Shown: one piece after another, positions 18,097-26,494 of the stretch
Numbering within the stretch: the stretch's first letter is position 1
Layout: the number at the start of each line of letters is the position of its first letter
Assembly: GCF_047314965.1 (NCBI RefSeq)
Contig: NZ_JBLBVK010000055.1
Location: forward strand, 124,001-188,000
DNA length: 64,000 nucleotides
Direction of reading: 5' to 3'
From: JAVJUV01 sp047314965
GTDB taxonomy: Bacteria > Pseudomonadota > Alphaproteobacteria > Rhodobacterales > Rhodobacteraceae
Position numbers and translations under genes: made by a program
The notes under the pieces: model-generated
Seen by the model: only the letters and a program-made list of their open reading frames with translations
Told to the model about the DNA's origin: nothing
Database searches by the model: none

Positions 18097-18984
18097 ATGC
18101 CCGAAGTGCTCTCTCCCGACCAGATCACCTTCTACAACGACAACGGCTACGTCGTTCTGGAACGCCACCTGCCCGAAACATGGATCGAGCGCATCCGCGC
18201 CGAGATCGTCCGCTTCGAGGACGAGGCCCGCGACATGACCGCCTCGAACGACCGCCTCGACCTCGAAGACAGCCACCGGCCCGACGATCCGCGCATCCGG
18301 CGCATCAAGCTGCCCCACACGATCTCGGAGACGGTGAACGAACTCCTCCATTCCGACCTTATCCTCGCCCCCGCGCGCGATCTCGTCGGCCCCGACATCC
18401 GGCTCCACACCACGAAACTCAACATGAAATCAGCCGGTTACGGCGCGGCGGTCGAATGGCACCAGGATTATGCCTTCTACCCCCACACCAACGACGACCT
18501 CTTGGCCATCGGCGTCATCATCGACGACATGGCCCATGAAAACGGGCCGCTGATGGTTTTTCCCGGCAGCCACAAGGGGCCGGTCTACGACCACCACGCC
18601 AACGGCGTCTTCGCCGGCGGGTTCGTCCCCTCGGACGTGGGCCTCGACATGAAGGACGCCGTCGAACTCACCGGCCCCGCCGGGTCCATCTCGATCCACC
18701 ACGGCCGTATCGTCCACGGCTCGGCGCTTAACACCTCCGACCGCGCCCGACGCATCCTCTTTCTCGAAATGATGGCCGCCGATGCCTTCCCGATCATGGG
18801 ATCCATGACGAAATGGGACGGGATCGAGGACTATGACAGCCGCCTTCTGTGCGGCAAACCCACCCTCAATCCGCGCCTCAAGGACATTCCCGTCCGCATC
18901 CCGCAGCCCCAGCCCGACAAGGCAGGCTCGATCTACGAGGTTCAGAAAGGCCTCGCTTCCCGCGCCTTTGGAACGGTGAAATGA
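18097..18984 (+). CDS. Phytanoyl-CoA dioxygenase (PhyH) family protein 2
   Basis: Second Fe(II)/2-oxoglutarate oxygenase, 295 residues, with His122 and Asp124 in EWHQDYAFYPH and the distal His near 207 in GRIVHGSALNTS, then Arg residues at 216-219. The N-terminus SPDQITFYNDNGYVVL is typical. It differs strongly from the first PhyH protein, so the two should have different substrates or act at successive steps. Its stop overlaps the flavoenzyme start by 4 bases. Confidence 0.9.
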   Translation: MPEVLSPDQITFYNDNGYVVLERHLPETWIERIRAEIVRFEDEARDMTASNDRLDLEDSHRPDDPRIRRIKLPHTISETVNELLHSDLILAPARDLVGPDIRLHTTKLNMKSAGYGAAVEWHQDYAFYPHTNDDLLAIGVIIDDMAHENGPLMVFPGSHKGPVYDHHANGVFAGGFVPSDVGLDMKDAVELTGPAGSISIHHGRIVHGSALNTSDRARRILFLEMMAADAFPIMGSMTKWDGIEDYDSRLLCGKPTLNPRLKDIPVRIPQPQPDKAGSIYEVQKGLASRAFGTVK

Positions 18985-20081
18985 AGATCGCAGTCGTTGG
19001 AAAGGGCCTGATCGGCAGCGCGGCGGCGCGCCACCTCGCAAAGACCGGGGCAGACGTCACCCTGATCGGGCCCGACGAGGTTCCCGGCGATTACGCCGAC
19101 CACCCCGGCAGCTTCGCCAGCCACTATGACGAAGGCCGGATCACCCGGAAGAACGACCGCCGTCCATACTTTGTCCGAGTCTCGGCCGCCGCGATCGGAC
19201 GCTATGCCGAGATCGCAGCCGAATCCGGCATCGAGTTCTTTACAGAGGCTGGTGCGCTTCTGGCAGGCGGCCCGGACTACATGTCCGCCGTCGCCGCCGC
19301 ACGCGAGGGCATCGACATCAGCTTCGAGGAACTGGACCGGGTGGGCATCGCGCGCCTTTTTCCATTCCTCGCGATACCCGAGGGTTTCACCGGCATCTAC
19401 GAGCCCCGCGAGGCAGGCCATATCAGTCCGCGCCGCCTTGTCGCCGCCCAGACCGAGGCGGCCCGCCGCTTCGGAGCGAGAATCGTTCCGGAAGAGGTGA
19501 TCCGCGTTGACGAAGGCCGCGTCATCACCGCGACGCAGACGATCGATGCCGACCAGGTGATCGTGGCCGCGGGCGGGTGGACCGACAGCCTCCTCGGCCG
19601 CGAGAAGAAGTTGGAAGTCTACGCACGCACCGTCACGTTCCACGAGATCGGCCCCGACGAGGCGCATCGTCTCGCAAACATGCCGACCATCGTCATGGAG
19701 AGCCCCGACGACATCTACATCCTGCCGCCGATCCGCTACGCCGACGGCAAGCTCTGGCTGAAACTCGGAGGCGATCCCGAGGACGTGGAGCTTCACGGCA
19801 AGGACGCGATCAACGACTGGTTCAGAACCGGCGGCAGCGCCGAGATCGGCGACTACCTGACAACCCGCATCTGCGAGGTGATCCCCGGCCTCCGGTTCGA
19901 GAGCCGTTTTCACAAGCCCTGTGTCACCACCTGGAGCACGGATCGGATCCCCGAGATCCGCCGCCTCGCTTCCCGCCTCATCATCGCCGCTGCCGGAAAC
20001 GGCTCCGGCGCGAAATGCAGCGACGAACTGGGCCGGATGGCCGCCGCCATCGCCCTCGAAGACACGGAGGTTCAACCATGA
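18981..20081 (+). CDS. FAD-dependent oxidoreductase (DAO family)
   Basis: D-amino-acid-oxidase/sarcosine-oxidase-type flavoenzyme, 366 residues. The FAD loop VVGKGLIGSAAARHL is at residues 5-19; EAGHISPRRLVAAQ and AAGGWTDSLLG match the DAO fold, and the C-terminal GNGSGAKCSDELGR contacts the flavin. The open frame runs further upstream, but ATG 18981 begins the Rossmann domain and overlaps the previous stop. Likely substrates are secondary or tertiary amines (sarcosine-like) or amino acids, which would fit oxidative N-dealkylation next to PhyH enzymes. Confidence 0.88.
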   Translation: MKIAVVGKGLIGSAAARHLAKTGADVTLIGPDEVPGDYADHPGSFASHYDEGRITRKNDRRPYFVRVSAAAIGRYAEIAAESGIEFFTEAGALLAGGPDYMSAVAAAREGIDISFEELDRVGIARLFPFLAIPEGFTGIYEPREAGHISPRRLVAAQTEAARRFGARIVPEEVIRVDEGRVITATQTIDADQVIVAAGGWTDSLLGREKKLEVYARTVTFHEIGPDEAHRLANMPTIVMESPDDIYILPPIRYADGKLWLKLGGDPEDVELHGKDAINDWFRTGGSAEIGDYLTTRICEVIPGLRFESRFHKPCVTTWSTDRIPEIRRLASRLIIAAAGNGSGAKCSDELGRMAAAIALEDTEVQP

Positions 20082-20965
20082 CCAAACCCGCAATAGGATT
20101 CATCGGCCTCGGCCTGATGGGTTCGGCCATCGTCGGCCGGCTTCAGGACAAGGGCTACGCCATCACGGCGCTGGCCAATATCAATCGCAGCGGTATCGAC
20201 GCAGCCCTCGCCCGCGGCGCCTCCGAGGCCGCGAATGGCCGCGAGGTGGCTCAGGCATCTGATATCGTGATGCTCTGCATGGGAACCTCGGACCACGTCG
20301 AATCCCGCATGCGCGGACCGGACGGCGTGATCGCAGGCCTCGCGCCCGGAAAGGTCGTGATCGATTTCGGTACGTCCCTGCCCGGCTCGACCATCGCCCT
20401 TGGCGCGGAAGTCGCCGCCGCTGGCGCCGTCATGCTCGATGCCCCCCTCGGTCGCACGCCCAGCCATGCCAGGGACGGTCTTCTGAACATCATGGCCTCG
20501 GGCGACAAGGCGACCTATGACAAGGTCCATCCGGTGCTCGCGGACCTCGGCGAAAACATCTTCCACCTCGGCCCTCTCGGATCCGGCCACACGATCAAGC
20601 TGATCAACAACTTCTTCGGCATGACGACGGCCAACGCCATGTCCGAGGCCTTCGCCATGTGCGACGTGGCCGGTGTCCCCCGCCAGTCCCTTTACGATGT
20701 ACTCGCAGCAGGCCCGAACCATTCGGGAATGATGGATTTCGTCAAGGCCTACGCCCTCGATGGCGATCCGATGAAGCTTGCCTTCACAACACGTAACGGT
20801 CTGAAAGACATTAGCTATTACGACAGGATGGCCAGCGATTACGGCGCGGACTCGATTATGGCCAAATGTTCGAAAAGTGCACTTGGCCGCGCCGTCGAGG
20901 ACGGCCGCGGAGACGACCTCGTGCCGCAGATGGTGGACAATTTCGCCCGCTGGTTCAAAGGCTGA
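20078..20965 (+). CDS. NAD(P)-dependent 3-hydroxyacid dehydrogenase (HIBADH family) 1
   Basis: Beta-hydroxyacid dehydrogenase, 295 residues. The nucleotide loop GFIGLGLMGSAIV is at residues 7-19, the substrate loop DAPLGRTPSHA is near 125 and the catalytic Lys is in GHTIKLINNF near 172. The start overlaps the flavoenzyme stop by 4 bases. Members oxidise 3-hydroxyisobutyrate, tartronate semialdehyde or related acids. A paralogue lies at 25563. Confidence 0.9.
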   Translation: MTKPAIGFIGLGLMGSAIVGRLQDKGYAITALANINRSGIDAALARGASEAANGREVAQASDIVMLCMGTSDHVESRMRGPDGVIAGLAPGKVVIDFGTSLPGSTIALGAEVAAAGAVMLDAPLGRTPSHARDGLLNIMASGDKATYDKVHPVLADLGENIFHLGPLGSGHTIKLINNFFGMTTANAMSEAFAMCDVAGVPRQSLYDVLAAGPNHSGMMDFVKAYALDGDPMKLAFTTRNGLKDISYYDRMASDYGADSIMAKCSKSALGRAVEDGRGDDLVPQMVDNFARWFKG

Positions 20966-20966
20966 C

Positions 20967-21872
20967 GTGGCGACGCTGACAGCACATCCGCGCGACGACC
21001 GCACCAGCCTCGGCATCATCCTGATGCTGAGTGCGTGGGCGTTTTTCGCGCTGACCGACACCACCGTGAAGTGGCTCGTCATGGCCGGGATCCCGGCGAT
21101 GCAGCTCGCCTTCTTCCGCTACGCCGTCGCCTTCGGCCTCTCGCTCGGCAACGGGCTGCGGCATGGCCAGTTTTTCGTCGGACTGGACCGGCGCGATCTG
21201 CTGCTCGTCACCCTCCGGGGCAGTCTCCTGGTAATGGCGACGGTCCTGAACTTCATCGCGCTCAACTACCTGCCGCTCTCTGTCACCTCGACCATCATGA
21301 ACACCGCCCCGATCCTGGTGACGCTCCTCGCGATCCCGCTCCTGGGAGAAAAGGTCGGCCCATGGCGCCTCGTCGCCGTGCTCCTCGGCTTCACCGGCGT
21401 CCTCGTCGTCATCCGGCCCTTCGGCGAGGATTTCCACTGGGCCACGCTCCTGATCCTCGCCAACGCCTGCGGTCTCGCACTCTTCTCGATCCTCACCCGC
21501 CAGATGGCAGGAAGGATCGCACCGCAGACGATGCAGCTCTACATGGGCGCGCTCGGCACCATCGTCCTTCTGCCCTTCGTCCTCTGGACATGGCAGACCC
21601 CGGACACCCCCCTGCAATGGGTAGGCCTCGCCAGCGTCGGCCTCTGGGCCTGGACCGGACACGAGATGTTCTCGCGCGCCCATCTTCACGCAGAAGCCGG
21701 CGTGCTCTCGCCCTTCGGCTACGTTTTCATCCTTTACATGACCCTCGGTGGCTACCTCCTTTTCGGCCACGTCCCGGACGCCGCAACGCTGATCGGCGCC
21801 GCCATTATTGTCGCCTCCGGCCTCCTCATCTGGTGGCGTGAAGGCAAGCGGAGACCACCCCATGCCACATGA
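20967..21872 (+). CDS. DMT family transporter (EamA domains)
   Basis: Inner-membrane carrier, 301 residues with ten predicted helices in two EamA repeats (residues about 15-145 and 155-290). A GTG start, one base after the HIBADH stop, is the natural choice since no ATG lies near. It overlaps the next gene by 11 bases. Such carriers usually export metabolites, so it may relieve accumulation of a pathway intermediate. Confidence 0.85.
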   Translation: MATLTAHPRDDRTSLGIILMLSAWAFFALTDTTVKWLVMAGIPAMQLAFFRYAVAFGLSLGNGLRHGQFFVGLDRRDLLLVTLRGSLLVMATVLNFIALNYLPLSVTSTIMNTAPILVTLLAIPLLGEKVGPWRLVAVLLGFTGVLVVIRPFGEDFHWATLLILANACGLALFSILTRQMAGRIAPQTMQLYMGALGTIVLLPFVLWTWQTPDTPLQWVGLASVGLWAWTGHEMFSRAHLHAEAGVLSPFGYVFILYMTLGGYLLFGHVPDAATLIGAAIIVASGLLIWWREGKRRPPHAT

Positions 21873-22779
21873 CGTCATCTGCCTCGGCGAAGTCATGGTG
21901 GAACTGTCCCTGAACGACGCCACGCCCGACACCGCCGGCGTCGGGTTCGCCGGAGACACGTTCAATACCTGTGTCTATCTCAAGCGCCGCGCCCCCGGTC
22001 TGACCGTCGCCTACGCGACCAAGCTCGGAAAGGACAAGCTCTCCGACCGGATCGTGGCCCTGATGGAAACCGAGAAACTGGCCACCGACCTCGTGCTCCG
22101 CAGTCCCGACAGGATGCCCGGCCTCTACGCCATCTCGACCGACGAGACCGGCGAGCGCTCCTTCCTCTACTGGCGCGACCGCGCTGCGGTGCGCACGCTC
22201 TTCGAGCCGCCCGCCCTCGATCTGGCCGCGCTCGCCGGAACCGGCATGCTCTATCTCTCCGCCATCACACTGGCGATCCTGAGCCGGGACGACCGGAACC
22301 GGCTGTTCGACGGCCTCGCCGCCCTGCGCGCCTCCGGCACGAAAATCGCCTTCGATTCCAACTACCGACCTGCCCTCTGGCCCGACAGGGAGACCGCGCA
22401 GGCCGAAATCGAACGCGCATGGCGCATGGCCGACATCGCGCTTCCCAGCGTCGACGACGAAATGGCGCTCTACGGCGACCGGGACGAGACCGCGGTCCTC
22501 GCCCGCCTCAATGCCTGGGGTGTCACCGACGGCGCGCTCAAGCGGGGCGCGCAAGGCCCGGTGGCGCTGGATGGCGCGGCCGCACCGGCTTGCGCGCCGG
22601 CCCCGAAAGTGATCGACTCGACTGCGGCAGGTGACAGTTTCAACGGCGGCTACCTGGCCGCACGGCTGGCCGGGAAAAGCCCGGTCGACGCGCTGAAGGC
22701 GGGCCACGACCTCGCGGCCCTCGTCGTGCAACACCGGGGCGCGATCGTGCCCCGCGACGTGATGGGAGCAAGACAATGA
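21862..22779 (+). CDS. kdgK: PfkB family sugar kinase (2-keto-3-deoxygluconate kinase type)
   Basis: Ribokinase-fold kinase, 305 residues. The N-terminal CLGEVMVELSL and GFAGDTFNTCVYLKR match KDG kinases; the catalytic motif is STAAGDSFNGGY near residue 253, with Asp as base, and the start PHDVICLGE is typical. The family phosphorylates 2-keto-3-deoxygluconate or similar acids, which fits the upstream UxaA dehydratase that would make such an acid. No KDPG aldolase lies in the cluster. It overlaps the SDR gene by 4 bases. Confidence 0.85.
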   Translation: MPHDVICLGEVMVELSLNDATPDTAGVGFAGDTFNTCVYLKRRAPGLTVAYATKLGKDKLSDRIVALMETEKLATDLVLRSPDRMPGLYAISTDETGERSFLYWRDRAAVRTLFEPPALDLAALAGTGMLYLSAITLAILSRDDRNRLFDGLAALRASGTKIAFDSNYRPALWPDRETAQAEIERAWRMADIALPSVDDEMALYGDRDETAVLARLNAWGVTDGALKRGAQGPVALDGAAAPACAPAPKVIDSTAAGDSFNGGYLAARLAGKSPVDALKAGHDLAALVVQHRGAIVPRDVMGARQ

Positions 22780-23522
22780 ACAGATACGATCTCGATGGCC
22801 AAGTCGCCGTCATCACCGGAGGCGCACAGGGGATCGGCGCCGCGGTTGCGCACCGGCTGGCCGCCGATGGCGCCCGCATCGCGATCTGGGACCTCGATGA
22901 GGTCAAGGCGGGCGCCACCGCCAAAACCATTCCGGGCCATGCCCGCGCCATCCGCGTGGACGTGACCGACTGGGCCTCTGTCGAGGCTGCTCGCGAAGCG
23001 ACGCTGGACGCCTTCGGCAGCATCGAGATCCTCGTGAATTCCGCGGGCATCGCAGGGCCCGTCGCCGCCATCGAGGACTACGACACCGCCACCTGGAACC
23101 AGGTCATGGCGATCAACCTGACCGGGACCTTCCACACGAACAAGGCCGTGGTCCCCACGATGAAGGAACAGGGCTACGGCCGCATCGTCAACATCGCCTC
23201 GGTCGCAGGCAAGGAAGGCAATCCCAAGGCCAGCCACTACGCCGCCTCCAAGGCCGGCGTCATCGGTTTCACCAAGGCCATCGGCAAAGAACTGGCGACC
23301 TGGGACATCGCTGTGAACTGCGTCACGCCGGCCGCCGCCAAGACCCCGATCCTCGAACAGCTCACCCAGGAATTCATCGACTTCATGCTCTCCAAGATTC
23401 CGAAAGGCCGCTTCGTCGAGGTCGAGGAGATCGCCAACATGGTCGCCTGGCTCTCGTCGAAGGAATGCTCCTTCACCACCGGGTCCGTCTTCGACATCTC
23501 CGGCGGGCGCGCGACGTACTGA
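22776..23522 (+). CDS. SDR family oxidoreductase
   Basis: Classical SDR, 248 residues. Cofactor loop TGGAQGIGAAVAH at residues 15-27, acidic Asp in WDLDE for NAD preference, VNSAG near 88, Ser in NIASVAGKEG, and YAASKAGVIG with Tyr and Lys. It resembles 3-oxoacyl-ACP reductase-like sugar dehydrogenases. Together with the kinase, dehydratase and other dehydrogenases it belongs to the same sugar-acid route; the precise step is unknown. Confidence 0.88.
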   Translation: MNRYDLDGQVAVITGGAQGIGAAVAHRLAADGARIAIWDLDEVKAGATAKTIPGHARAIRVDVTDWASVEAAREATLDAFGSIEILVNSAGIAGPVAAIEDYDTATWNQVMAINLTGTFHTNKAVVPTMKEQGYGRIVNIASVAGKEGNPKASHYAASKAGVIGFTKAIGKELATWDIAVNCVTPAAAKTPILEQLTQEFIDFMLSKIPKGRFVEVEEIANMVAWLSSKECSFTTGSVFDISGGRATY

Positions 23523-23577
23523 GCCATGGTCCACGCAAAGACCCGCCTGGTGTTCCGCATCCTCCCGAGAGACCCCG

Positions 23578-23630
23578 GACCTTCTTCCTGGCCCAAATAC
23601 GGCGGGGGTCCGGGGGCGGAGCCCCCGGCG
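23578..23630 (+). repeat. Dispersed intergenic element, copy 3
   Basis: Box ttcttcctggcccaaatac followed by a GC hairpin (arms 23610-23617 and 23621-23628). It lies between the SDR gene and the zinc-ribbon protein gene. It is shorter than copies 1 and 2, with no clear second hairpin. Confidence 0.58.
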
Positions 23631-23662
23631 CGCCCCCACCTGAGAGAACTCGGGCCGAGCGC

Positions 23663-24259
23663 ATGACCGACGCCCCGATCCCCTTCCCCTACGACGACCC
23701 GGCCTGGGAGACGGCCAGGGATGCCTACGGGAAGGACGACACCCGCGACCTTCTTCAGGAACTGACCGACATCTGGAGCGACGCGACCGCCGACTACCTG
23801 TTTTTCTCGTCGCTTCTGCATCAGGGCACGGTTTACAGCGCCACCTTTCTCGCCCTGCCCCATGTCGTGGCGCTTGCCGATGTCGTGCCGCCGGACCACA
23901 GGAGAACGATCTCCCTGTTCCTGGGCGGCGTGGCCTTGTATGGCCAGTTGCCACGAACCTCGGGCGGCGTCTCGCTCGCGCCGGGCGACCCCTGGGCCGC
24001 GACGCCGACCGGGCAAAGGGCGGGGACTGTCTTCCGCGCGCTCCTGCCCGAGATCGCCCGCCTGTGCGAGATCTCCTATCGCGAGGAGCCGAACGCCCGG
24101 CATGCTTCGGGCATGGCCGCCGCGCGCGGCAATCTTGACTTGGCGGCACGGCTCGAGGCCCACGACGGTGTCACGACCATCTGCCCGGCCTGCGGCGGCA
24201 AAGCCTCGGCTCCGGCCTGTCCCGCATGTGGCTGGACCGGTCCCACGATTGCACCCTGA
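23663..24259 (+). CDS. Hypothetical protein, helical with C-terminal zinc ribbon
   Basis: I do not recognise this protein. It has 198 residues, starting MTDAPIPFPYDDPAWE. The middle (residues 20-150) looks helical and may be HEAT-like: LLQELTDIWSDATADYLFFSS and FLALPHVVALADVV. The last 30 residues hold two CPAC pairs, spaced as in a zinc ribbon. The ATG at 23663 is chosen because the upstream part of the open frame lies in the repeat element. Codon use is like that of its neighbours, so it is probably a real gene. Its role in the cluster is unknown. Confidence 0.7.
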   Translation: MTDAPIPFPYDDPAWETARDAYGKDDTRDLLQELTDIWSDATADYLFFSSLLHQGTVYSATFLALPHVVALADVVPPDHRRTISLFLGGVALYGQLPRTSGGVSLAPGDPWAATPTGQRAGTVFRALLPEIARLCEISYREEPNARHASGMAAARGNLDLAARLEAHDGVTTICPACGGKASAPACPACGWTGPTIAP

Positions 24260-24322
24260 CCCCTTCATCTTGCCCTGAAATCCGCATATCCCGAAAGAAA
24301 CCAACAAGAACGAGGCCCGCCC

Positions 24323-25489
24323 ATGCTCACCACCATTCCCGGCTTCGACCGCATCGGCGAGGAAAACGCCTTCGCCGTGCTCGCCCGCGCCGGCGCCCTT
24401 GCCGCCAGGGGCAAGGATGTCATCAATCTCGGCATCGGCCAGCCCGACTTCCCGACGCCCCAGAACATCACCGAGGCCGCGATCAAGGCGATCCGCGACG
24501 GGCACCACGGCTACACGCCCGCGACCGGAATTCCGGCACTCCGCGAAGCCGTCGCCGCCGACCTCCACCGTCGCTTTGCCCAGGAGGTGAACCCCGACAA
24601 CGTCCTGATCGTCCCCGGCGGCAAGGTCACCATGTTCGCCGCGATCCTCATGTTCGGAGAACCGGGCGCGGAAATCCTCTACCCCGACCCGGGCTTCCCG
24701 ATCTACCGCTCGATGATCGAATTCACCGGCGCGAAACCCGTCCCGATCCCGATCCGCGAGGAAAACGGCTTCGCCTTCTCCGCCGAGGAAACGCTCGCGC
24801 TCATCACGCCGAAGACCCGCCTCGTGATCGTCAACTCCCCCGCCAACCCCTGCGGCGGCGTCACGCCGAAGGCGGAGGTGGACAAGTTGGTGGCCGGGCT
24901 CCCCGAGCATGTCGCCATCATGTCCGACGAGATCTACGACCAGATGCTCTACGACGGCGAAGAGCATGTCACGCTGCTCGCCTACCCCGAAATCCGCGAC
25001 CGCCTGATCCTGCTGAACGGCTGGTCCAAGACCTACGCCATGACCGGCTGGCGCCTCGGCTACTCGGTCTGGCCGAACGGTCTCTACGACAAGGCCCGCA
25101 AGCTCGCCGTCAACTGCTGGTCCTGCGTCAACGCTCCCTCGCAATACGCCGCCCTCGAGGCGCTGACCGGCCCGCAGGACGAGGTCGCCACGATGGTCGC
25201 CGAGTTCGACGCCCGCCGGAAGCTGGTCGTCGACCTCCTCAACGACATCGAGGGCGTCTCCTGCATCGTGCCCAAGGGCGCCTTCTACGCCTTCCCCAAC
25301 ATCACCGCCACGGGCCGCAAGGCCAAGCAACTGGCCTCCGACCTCCTCGAAGGCCCCGGCGTCGCCACCATCGGCGGCCCCGATTTCGGCATCCTCGGCG
25401 AAGGCTACATCCGCCTCAGCTACGCCAATTCACAGGACAACATCCGCGAAGCGCTCGCGCGCATGAAAACCTTCCTCGAAAGCGCGTGA
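24323..25489 (+). CDS. Pyridoxal-phosphate aminotransferase (class I/II)
   Basis: Fold type I aminotransferase, 388 residues. N-terminal INLGIGQPDFPTPQ, the cofactor-contacting NSPANPCGG, SDEIYDQMLYDGEEH, and the Schiff-base Lys in WSKTYAMTGWRLGYS near residue 237 are all present. It resembles aspartate/aromatic-type aminotransferases. In the cluster it could remove or add the amino group of an amino-acid intermediate, which fits a flavin amine oxidase upstream. Confidence 0.92.
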   Translation: MLTTIPGFDRIGEENAFAVLARAGALAARGKDVINLGIGQPDFPTPQNITEAAIKAIRDGHHGYTPATGIPALREAVAADLHRRFAQEVNPDNVLIVPGGKVTMFAAILMFGEPGAEILYPDPGFPIYRSMIEFTGAKPVPIPIREENGFAFSAEETLALITPKTRLVIVNSPANPCGGVTPKAEVDKLVAGLPEHVAIMSDEIYDQMLYDGEEHVTLLAYPEIRDRLILLNGWSKTYAMTGWRLGYSVWPNGLYDKARKLAVNCWSCVNAPSQYAALEALTGPQDEVATMVAEFDARRKLVVDLLNDIEGVSCIVPKGAFYAFPNITATGRKAKQLASDLLEGPGVATIGGPDFGILGEGYIRLSYANSQDNIREALARMKTFLESA

Positions 25490-25537
25490 CCCTTCCTCTT
25501 GGCCCAGATACTTCGGGGTCCGGGGCAGCGCCCCGGT
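25490..25537 (+). repeat. Dispersed intergenic element, copy 4
   Basis: Box ttcctcttggcccagatac followed by a compact GC hairpin (25520-25536). It sits between the aminotransferase stop and the ribosome site of the next gene, so it does not fully stop transcription unless the next gene has its own promoter. Confidence 0.58.
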
Positions 25538-25562
25538 CCTCCCCACGAAAAGGAGACAACAC

Positions 25563-26459
25563 ATGACCAAACCAACCATCGGCTTCATCGGCGTCGGCTT
25601 CATGGGACACGGGATGGCCAAGAACATCGTCGAGAACGGCTACCCGCTCGTCACCATGGCGCACCGCAAACGCGACGCCGTCGACGACCTGATCAAACGC
25701 GGCGCGACCGAGGCGAAAAGCCCGAAAGAGATCGCCGAGCAGTCCGACATCATCCACCTCTGCGTCACGGGCTCTCCCCAGGTCGAAGCGAACATCCGTG
25801 GCGAGAACGGAATTCTCGCAGGCCTCCGCCCCGGCGCGATCGTCATCGACTGCTCCACCTCCGACCCGGTCTCGACCCTGACGCTCAAGGCCGAGATCGA
25901 GGCCGCCGGCGGCCACCTCGCCGACGCCCCGCTCGCCCGCACGCCGAAAGAGGCCTGGGAAGGCACGCTCGACACCATGGTCGGCGCTTCGCCCGAGGTC
26001 TTCGAGAAGATCAAACCGGTGCTCGACTGCTGGGCCGGCGTCGTCGTCCACCTCGGCGAGGTGGGCCTCGGCCACAAGATGAAGCTTCTGAACAACTTCC
26101 TCGCCATGGGCTACGGCGCGCTCTACTCCGAGGCGCTCGCCATCGCCCGCCTCTCGGGCCTCACGCCCCAGCAGTTCGACAGCGTCATCCGTCCCGGCCG
26201 CCTCTCGAATGGCTTCTACGAGACATTCATGAAGTGGACGCTGGACCACGACGAGAACGCCCACAAGTTCGCCATCTCGAACGGCCACAAGGATATGCGC
26301 TACCTCACCAACCTCTGCACGGCGGTCGGCGCGGTGAACCCCGTGCAGTCGGCGGTCAAGAACTCCTATGCCGCGATGGAAGCCGCCGGGGAAGGCGAGC
26401 GCTATGTCCCGATGCTGGCCGATTTCATCGCGCGCCAGAACGGGCTTGATCCCGACTGA
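25563..26459 (+). CDS. NAD(P)-dependent 3-hydroxyacid dehydrogenase (HIBADH family) 2
   Basis: Second beta-hydroxyacid dehydrogenase, 298 residues. Loop GFIGVGFMGHGMAK at residues 7-20, substrate segment DAPLARTPKEA near 120, and Lys in GHKMKLLNNF near 170. An aaaaggaga ribosome site precedes the ATG. It shares about the same layout as the paralogue at 20078 but differs in sequence, suggesting different acids. It is the last gene that clearly belongs to the cluster. Confidence 0.9.
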   Translation: MTKPTIGFIGVGFMGHGMAKNIVENGYPLVTMAHRKRDAVDDLIKRGATEAKSPKEIAEQSDIIHLCVTGSPQVEANIRGENGILAGLRPGAIVIDCSTSDPVSTLTLKAEIEAAGGHLADAPLARTPKEAWEGTLDTMVGASPEVFEKIKPVLDCWAGVVVHLGEVGLGHKMKLLNNFLAMGYGALYSEALAIARLSGLTPQQFDSVIRPGRLSNGFYETFMKWTLDHDENAHKFAISNGHKDMRYLTNLCTAVGAVNPVQSAVKNSYAAMEAAGEGERYVPMLADFIARQNGLDPD

Positions 26460-26494
26460 CGCATCGACGGAACGGCCGAAGGACCGACAGGAAG

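Noticed and set aside
23237..25330. A 697-codon reverse frame
   Set aside because: Antisense to the SDR, zinc-ribbon and aminotransferase genes, with no motif and no ribosome site.
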